16,123 bases of DNA from positions 1 through 16,123 of the forward strand of contig NXFV01000375.1 in the NCBI GenBank assembly GCA_002803225.1, given 5' to 3'. The position numbers and the translations under genes were made by a program. Source of the DNA: Gamarada debralockiae. Taxonomy: Eukaryota; Ascomycota; Leotiomycetes; Helotiales; Hyphodiscaceae. Below are positions 10,279-16,123 of the stretch, in pieces. The notes below the pieces were generated by a model that did no database searches, was not told the origin of the DNA, and saw nothing but the letters and a program-made list of their open reading frames with translations. The first letter of the stretch is position 1. Every line of letters begins with the position of its first letter.

Positions 10279-12033
10279 ATGAATGCTCCGAAACAAATCG
10301 TCTTGGTAAGCTTGACCTGGTACAACGGCAACACACATCTGACTGGGTTAGATCGGCATAGCCATTGGCTCAACCAACGCTTCAGCATCCTTTCTCTTGC
10401 CTGGCAAGGTCTGCACCCTCATGGTCAATCGCGTTGACCAATACTGATATCTGGTGTAGGGTCAACCAACTCTGGTTCAAGGGTGGCCAGATTCGGAAGA
10501 TGTCACGAGTTTGGTGGTTCCGATGTACTATAAGTCCCATTCTGAGCGGCTCAGGAATTGGGAACTAATCGTCTGGTTTTGTTTGCAGTCGCGCTAGATC
10601 ACACCTGCCTCCCGTAAATGCCCCAAATTCTGCGAACTTCGATTGGGGATATTCCATTAAATATGGCGAAGATGGAATCCAAGATAACATATTACGGTGC
10701 GATGCTACCAAATACCATATGTGCCAAGAGTCATCCACTGATCTAGACATCAGGAAAGTCGGCGATGCTTTGGGTTCGCAGTTGGACGCTGAAATTATGG
10801 ATAAACTCCGTAAAGGAGAGGAGGGCCCGAGAAAATACGGCGTTGACAAGCAGCATAATCATCTGCAACTGATGTCGAGTTTCGTCGCCGCTGCCAGAGG
10901 CCACATTGAAAAGCGAGTTGGATTGGCATTTGGCAACGGTAGATTACATAGAACCCCCCCCCCACTGGCGCACATGCTAAGAGGCCATAGATATTCTCCA
11001 AAATGCTGAATACAGGGTCTGTATTACAGTTCCACCGTGGTGGACATCTTCGCAACAAGCCGCATATCGTCAGGGTCTGGCGGCCAATGAAGGCCCGGAT
11101 TTGCGACTCATATGTGAGGCGACAGCATCATTGGTCTATTATCTCAGCAAAAACAAGAGGCATCCATTGGAAGCTTTGGATACTTACGTGCATTGCAATA
11201 TGGAGGAGGACATTACAGTAAGGACGAGAGGTCCTCTTTATCTGCATCAAACCCTGCCATGAATCGCTGACAGCTTTCATCTTATGACAGACAATGGCAA
11301 TCTACAATATTGACGAAACCAGGCCCGCGCTTCGACTGAACCCACAGGAGTGTAACATTCTGATGCTTGGATCCGTCAATATCAGCAATTTCTTCCATAA
11401 TTTTGTCGAAAAAAAGCTTTTCGACTACTTCAGGGGTGCTGGACATGATCCTGACAGCGTTCTCGCAGAATTTGAAAAGGCAAGTCTTTGTCCATAGTCT
11501 CTTTCAGGCTATCTGAATAATTACCTGACTTATCGGCAGTTGAGAGTTACGTTCGTGAAGGCACGTATATTTTGATTTTAACCACCAAATCAAACCCAGA
11601 TCTAATATCACCAAAGGCTCTGTCGAGAATCGATGGATCGAAAGTTTATAAGTTTCGATGTGAGTAACTCCTCAATAGAGAAAATAGTGTGAGAAAGAGA
11701 GAAAGCCAACGCTAAAAGATAGTGCCATGGAACGTCCCTGATAGCGTCAGCTGCAATATAGTAGACTCCCAGATGACGATAAGTGGCGTCGACTTACGGG
11801 AAGAAGTCTTCGGTCCACCCCTAGAAGAATTAACCAACTCTCTAGCCCTCTTGGCGTGTTCTACCGGCAAGGTATTTGTTCTACTCAGTGGAATCATGAG
11901 TGAATGCCCTTACGTGTCGAGTTTCATTAAGAAGTCCTTATCAAATAAATCTCTAGATTCCAAGATCCATCTTTTGAAATCCGTGAATGGGTATGATGAG
12001 TTCCATAGAAGTTACACTCGGACTTTTTTGTAA
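10279..12033 (+). CDS. Highly divergent Hsp70-like protein, 436 aa if separate
   Basis: Exons: 10279-10305, 10352-10408, 10460-10524, 10589-10938, 10991-11217, 11291-11479, 11540-11564, 11600-11659, 11723-12033. The order of Hsp70 landmarks is kept but each is altered. IGIAIGSTN (10-18) replaces the usual IGIDLGTTN, with Asp changed to Ala. ITVPPWW and LICEATASLVYYL follow. CNMEEDIT (235-242) stands where CDxGGGTT is expected, and LLSGIMSECPYV (387-398) replaces the adenosine motif. It is therefore probably not an ordinary ATPase. Intron 11480-11539 is GC-AG with a textbook AAG|GCAAGT donor, and intron 11565-11599 is only 35 bp. The frame stops at 12031, but the expected continuation (SIEVTLGLFCKAK and on) lies one frame away, so the 3' end is either frameshifted or spliced (12030-12144) into the next gene. 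Exons 7 and 8 are the least certain. Confidence 0.65.
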
Positions 12034-14416
12034 GGCCAAAATCGCTGACTTCAGCATCAGTGCCACTTCATACTCTCGCGGCGCTGCTTTATATCTTGAC
12101 ACCAACAATATCAAGACCGCCCTAGCCATCTTACCCCTGTTCAGCACCGCACAAATTGTTCCGGTCTCGCAACTCATCATCGCCCTCGATTTTGGTACCA
12201 CTTTCAGCGCAATTGCATACAACTTCACTGAGCAAGTAAAAGAGGATCCTATAGTAGTGACAGAGTGGCCGGGTATTCAAGGCATGCGAGCGCCAAATAC
12301 ACCAACTCTTATAGAGTACGATGGAAATGACAAATCCGCATTTACCTGGGGATACGAAGTTGATCCGACGAGCGAAAGCAAAATCGAAGGCATCAAATTC
12401 ATCCTTGATCCCGATCAAGTTCTTCCCCTTTACACACCATTATTTATCAGCAAAAGCAAAAGGAAAGTCCAGAGACTGGGCAAGTTACCAATGGATGTGG
12501 GCTGGGATTATATTGGAGCTCTCTTCCAGCATGCGTTGACCGTGATCACCCAATCCTATCCTAAAGAATTTGTAGATATGCAGCAAAAAAAATTCGTAAT
12601 GACTCATCCTGCCGTATGGTCTGATAAGGTAAAAGACCTTACTCTAAGAGTACGTCGATTCTATTCTGTCTGGAAATCTTTCGGCTAATAATCCTAATCT
12701 GGAAATCTTTCGACTAAAAACCCGTGTCAGGCTGCGAAGAATGCGGGTATATACCCGATAACTCTTATCACAGAATCCGAAGCTGCTGCATTATATGCAC
12801 TGCATCATCTCAAGGGAAGGGCTTTTGGTGTATGTGTCATATCTTCCATTTACCTATGTCTAAAACTGACGACAACTGTAGGTTGGGGATGCATTTGTCC
12901 TCTGTGATGCTGGCGGCAGGGAAGTTGATCTAATTTCCTATGAAGTTGCAAGCGTGAACCCGTTAGAGTTGGAGCAGTTAGTTCCCGGAACATGTAAGAT
13001 TGGCCAAACACCGTTAAGAGTCATGGCTAAGTGAGAGTGAATCAGGTAGCAAAGCAGGCTCTTTGATTCTCAACAAGAGATTTGAGGAGGCCGTGAAGAA
13101 CATCGTCGGCGACGAAAACTTCTCAAAATTAAAGAAAACCGTGGGTTTTGCCCGTGGAGCGAAGGATTTTGATAGAGAAGTGAAACCGGCCTTTAGAGGA
13201 GACCCCAACAAATCGTGGAATGTCCACTTTGCGATGGCCAATTTAGAAGACGACCCTGAAAATAACTTAATGGGAGACTGCTTGCGTCTGACAAAGTACG
13301 TCTTCTTTGTACTCTTAGCCTGTTATTATTCTGCAGCCATGCTGACAAAAAATACAGCGATGCGGTAAAACAAATTTTCGAACCCCTGATTACTGATATT
13401 TGCCAACTTGTAGCAGAGCAAGTTGCCAAAGTCAGAATCAAGAGAATGACAGCGAATCACCCCGAAGGAAAGATTATAAAGGCACTTCTCAAGCTCTCAG
13501 ATACCTCTTTCTCCTTCTCTGCTAACGGTATTCGAACATAGGCCATATTTTTGGTTGGTGAGTTTGGATCCAGCCAGTACTTGAAAGCGCGTCTCGAGCA
13601 AGCCAATACAGACATCCAAGTTATTCAACCTCCTCATGCGTAAGTATTGCCGCCTACACCTGTTACAAAGTTTGATTATATACTAACTATTTATACTTGC
13701 TGTAGATGGGGAGCTGTTGTTCAGTAGGTACACCGATATTTCGTCTCGAATCAAAAAATAACCAAGAGTAGAGGTGCAGTTTTGAGTCAAATGCCGCATG
13801 AAGCGGTTGTCACATCGATGAAGGCCATCAGACACTATGGAGTATCAGTCAACTCTCGCTATAAAGAATCAGAGGATGCAGGGCAACAGAAAATCTGGGA
13901 TAAGAACGAGGGCTGCTTCCGAGTGAGGAAGATGCATTGGTTCATCAACTACGTGAGACTCTCACAGTTATACTCTACGAAAGGCTTTTAATTACTAATA
14001 ATGCTGGCCAGGATGATGATTTGCTTCCAAATTTTAGAGTGGAAATCCCATGCCACCACAAACTGCCTGCGAATTTCGGATCGGCCGACCTGATCTTCAA
14101 ACATGAGGTTCTCGAATGCAATCAAATTGACGCAGTCAAATATCCCAAAGCAGGTGAATCGACTTCCACCCATCAACAAGGGAGCCAAGAGCTGACAAAA
14201 GAAACCTAACTAGGAGTTACAAGAGTCAATGTGACGCTCATATGTGATCTGCGTAACTTGCCGAGACATGAATTTGAGAATAAGGTCTCGAGTGGTGGTA
14301 CTCCCTATTGTACAATCAGCTATAATCTTGTTGTCACAACGGAGAATGCATCATTGATCTTCTCGATGGAGATTAAGGGGAAGAAGTGGGGGGGCACTGT
14401 GGCGAATTATGATTGA
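11987..14416 (+). CDS. Hsp70-like protein with altered ATPase motifs, about 629 aa
   Basis: Exons: 11987-12649, 12731-12829, 12882-12993, 13046-13295, 13358-13481, 13542-13639, 13706-13723, 13772-13952, 14012-14153, 14214-14416; in frame throughout. Numbering from ATG 11987, phosphate-1 ALDFGTTFSA is at 66-75, followed by HPAVWSDKVK and ESEAAAL. Phosphate-2 reads CDAGGREVD (262-270) instead of CDAGGGTVD, and the adenosine motif LVGEFGSS instead of LVGGFGSS, so ATP turnover is probably weakened. It is a paralogue of the gene at 6747-9621: three introns share position and phase (QPxxA|W, before DDDLLP, and the G|G before VTRVN). The start is uncertain. The first 60-odd residues are not Hsp70 N-terminus but look like the tail of the upstream gene, and no ATG lies between 11998 and the phosphate-1 motif in this frame. 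Intron 13482-13541 has a GC donor. It may instead be the second half of a fused protein. Confidence 0.8.
12669..12717 (+). repeat. 29-bp direct duplication inside an intron
   Basis: The 20-bp stretch at 12669-12688 (TCTGGAAATCTTTCGGCTAA) recurs at 12698-12717 with one change (G to A). The period is 29 bp, and the repeat lies inside intron 12650-12730. Each copy carries a CTAA that could serve as a branch site. It adds 29 bp to an intron that would otherwise be 52 bp, the same size as its two neighbours. Confidence 0.75.
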
Positions 14417-14450
14417 GTAACATGGAAGGCTTGCAAGGTCATATGTTCAG

Positions 14451-14648
14451 TGTGACGGCAGTCGTCGTCACATGTGGCTTTCGACAGCTTGGCCGTTTCG
14501 CCCGTTTCGCCTAAGGTTAGACTAGGGGTACAAGAGCTCGGCCATTCCATTCCTTTGGCCTTTTCGTTTCTTCCTTAGTTTAGTATTTGACAGACAATGA
14601 GACTTAGATCTTTGCGCTTCAGACCGTTGCTTCGCTCCTGCCGTCACA
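14451..14648 (+). mobile_element. Solo-LTR-like element 1, 198 bp
   Basis: It begins TGTGACGG and ends CCGTCACA (perfect 8-bp terminal inverted repeat, TG...CA ends). It is flanked by the perfect 5-bp direct repeat TTCAG at 14446-14450 and 14649-14653. Size, ends and 5-bp target duplication fit a solo long terminal repeat of an LTR retrotransposon; a MITE is possible. There is a 9-bp internal tandem repeat at 14494-14511. It lies 35 bp beyond the stop codon of the last Hsp70-like gene, so it probably falls in or next to that gene's 3' UTR. Confidence 0.75.
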
Positions 14649-14653
14649 TTCAG

Positions 14654-14970
14654 GAATGACCTTATTACTAAGGCAAAGTTTTGCGCTCTTTATAGAAGGA
14701 ATTTAGGGGTTAACAATATTATTGATTTTGGCTAATAACTACTATATATCTTAAAGTAGCAGTTCCTGGTTTTAGAATATAGCATTACTATACAAATATC
14801 TAGGCACTTCTATCTTAATTTGCTAGCTCCTTTCCCGAACTATTAGCAATGGCCTAGATATTTGTTTAGATACAAAGCTACCCTAAGCTATATTATATAC
14901 TTATAAGGCAATTAAGTGATTAAAGGATAGTCTAATATTTAATTAAAATAATTGTTTAATACTTTCTATC
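14654..14970. other. AT-rich gene-free tract
   Basis: Low-complexity AT-rich sequence full of TA steps and stops in all frames, typical of old repeats in fungal genomes, possibly altered by repeat-induced point mutation. No protein family could be read through it. Confidence 0.5.
14792..14865. repeat. Inverted repeat, 14-bp arms, 46-bp spacer
   Basis: ACAAATATCTAGGC at 14792-14805 is the exact reverse complement of 14852-14865. It could form a hairpin or be the trace of two oppositely oriented repeat fragments. Confidence 0.6.
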
Positions 14971-14975
14971 TCTTG

Positions 14976-15162
14976 TGTCATAGGGCGAATGCAAGGTGTG
15001 CAGTGCAAAAGCTTGTTTGTATTACAAGAAGAATTAGCTAAAGAAGGAAAGGGAAGAAGAATCTGCTTCTTAGAAATTAAAGGGTGTCGGCCGCTAGTGG
15101 CAGCGGCAGTGGCAGCGCAGGCGCTTTAGCGCCAAGTATAACATCGGGTGCAACCCGTCACA
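14976..15162 (-). mobile_element. Solo-LTR-like element 3, 187 bp, inverted
   Basis: It begins TGTCATAGGG and ends CCCGTCACA, and is flanked by the perfect 5-bp direct repeat TCTTG at 14971-14975 and 15163-15167. Its left part (GGGCGAATGCAAGGTGTGCAG) resembles the reverse complement of the right ends of elements 1 and 2 (GCGAAGCAACGGTCTGAAG in element 1). It therefore appears to be a diverged member inserted the other way round. It carries two small hairpins near its right end. Confidence 0.6.
15120..15157. repeat. Two adjacent small perfect hairpins
   Basis: GGCGCTTTAGCGCC (15120-15133) folds with a 6-bp stem and a TT loop. CGGGTGCAACCCG (15145-15157) folds with a 5-bp stem and a GCA loop. 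Both are GC-rich islands in AT-rich surroundings and lie inside solo-LTR-like element 3, just before its end. Confidence 0.6.
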
Positions 15163-15167
15163 TCTTG

Positions 15168-15399
15168 CCTTAAAGAACTATAATAGTAGACTTAAACAAC
15201 TTATTATCTTGTATTTAAATAGCTACTTAGCTAAAGATCTTCTTATAACCTATATCTTATTTAATAAGGTTAGTATAATACTTAATTTAGAATATCTTCT
15301 TTAGTACTTTTTACTAATAGAGGTTGTCTTATATATATAGTGAGATATCCTGTAATTAATTAGCCCTCTCTTATTCTTAAAAAGGTAAATTATCTTATA
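15168..15399. other. AT-rich gene-free tract
   Basis: Very AT-rich sequence with TA-rich runs and no open frame, like the tract at 14654-14970. It separates two solo-LTR-like elements and may be the remains of a larger decayed transposon. Confidence 0.5.
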
Positions 15400-15404
15400 C
15401 TATC

Positions 15405-15587
15405 TGTGACGGTTTGGGCAGAGCCAGCTGGGCAGAGCCATATGAAACGACGCTAGGGCTGGCCAGAGGGTACAAAACGTCATCGGATCCTCATACTCTC
15501 TCTTCTCTTCCCTAGCTTAGTATTTTACTATATACCGTGATCTTTGAACTCCGCGCTTCAGACCTTTGCATCGATCCCACCGTCACA
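15405..15587 (+). mobile_element. Solo-LTR-like element 2, 183 bp
   Basis: It begins TGTGACGG and ends CCGTCACA, as element 1 does, and shares with it GGGTACAA, a TTAGTATTT stretch and GCGCTTCAGACC near the right end. The flanks are CTATC (15400-15404) and CTAGC (15588-15592), a 5-bp target duplication with one mismatch. The 11-bp unit GGGCAGAGCCA occurs twice inside, at 15416-15426 and 15430-15440. Confidence 0.7.
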
Positions 15588-15592
15588 CTAGC

Positions 15593-16123
15593 CTCTTAAT
15601 TATCTATATATACCTAGACTTCTATACTCTCTTTTTACTTCTCTTCTCTCCTTAGCTTTAGATTCTTGTATCTAGTCTACCAATCGAGCTGGTTTTACCC
15701 TTTGTACAGGTTTCCCTACTCCTCTATTGACTGAGGCATGACATTTAATAGACACTAACAAAAGGTGCACGAGCGTGCTATTGCCGCCCTTATAATATCA
15801 CATCTGGCGCTGTCATTGAACTGCAAAATGAGCCCCTAGTCGTGAGGGCTTGGCGGTCACGGGCCTCAATTATCTACGGGGAAATTGGATAATTTCGCAG
15901 GGCTCAATTACGCTAAGCGAGCCGCTCGATGACAGCCCGCCCTCATATACCAACTACTCCTAAAATGCCACTCTATTTCGCCCCCATACAGCTCAACTGA
16001 CACGTGCTGTGTATCTGGTAGCTTGAACTTGAGGACATGTTTTGTCAGAATTGTTGATAGATCTAGAAGGTCTAGGAGGTACGGTGATATCTGGGGAAGA
16101 CCGAAGGTCTGGAGAAGTCCGAA
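15593..16123. other. Gene-free end of the window
   Basis: No convincing coding frame on either strand. A pyrimidine-rich stretch near 15625-15660 recalls the TCTTCTCTTCCCTAGCTTAG part of element 2, so it may be another repeat fragment. The last 70 bases contain loosely repeated GAAGGTCT-like words. Confidence 0.4.

Noticed and set aside
10951..10963. Run of ten C as a possible frameshift site
   Set aside because: It lies within intron 10939-10990, so length errors there would not alter the protein.
10130..11058. Minus-strand frames opposite the divergent Hsp70-like gene
   Set aside because: The plus strand gives continuous Hsp70-like sequence with consistent splice phases, so these are shadows.
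13014..13441. Minus-strand frames opposite the third Hsp70-like gene
   Set aside because: Antisense to exons 4 and 5, with no motifs.
1..16123. tRNA, rRNA, CRISPR array, bacterial operon signals
   Set aside because: None seen. Spliceosomal introns in most genes show this is eukaryotic DNA.

Overview
This window looks like an accessory region of a filamentous ascomycete (Pezizomycotina) genome. The evidence is many short GT-AG introns (mostly 42-170 bp) with CTAAC-type branch sites, a decayed HET (heterokaryon incompatibility) domain gene, a long ankyrin-repeat protein, and AT-rich repeat sequence with solo-LTR-like insertions. The genus cannot be told from the sequence. All gene models were spliced by hand, using reading-frame continuity, splice consensus and family motifs.

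Layout: (1) 101-1603 (+), an intronless ankyrin-repeat protein of 500 aa. (2) About 2200-3120 (-), a HET-domain pseudogene with several stops. (3) 3778-6509 (+), an eight-exon gene for a 732-aa protein joining a short ankyrin region to a single ClpB-D2-type AAA+ ATPase module. (4) 6747-9621 (-), a 17-exon Hsp70-like gene (606 aa) with intact nucleotide-binding motifs, convergent with gene 3. (5) A 657-bp divergent promoter region. (6) 10279-12033 (+), a very divergent Hsp70-like gene. (7) 11987-14416 (+), a third Hsp70-like gene whose phosphate-2 and adenosine motifs are altered. Genes 6 and 7 overlap or are fused: one fully in-frame splicing model joins them into a 1012-aa double-Hsp70 protein. 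(8) 14417-16123, a gene-free AT-rich tract with three related solo-LTR-like insertions of 183-198 bp; two have perfect 5-bp target duplications and one an imperfect one.

The unusual feature is the clustering of one AAA+ unfoldase/disaggregase-like ATPase with three Hsp70-like proteins, next to ankyrin and HET genes. Hsp100 and Hsp70 proteins cooperate in protein disaggregation. A dedicated lineage-specific chaperone pair, perhaps acting in non-self recognition or prion/aggregate handling, is a reasonable hypothesis, but it is inference from gene content and position only.
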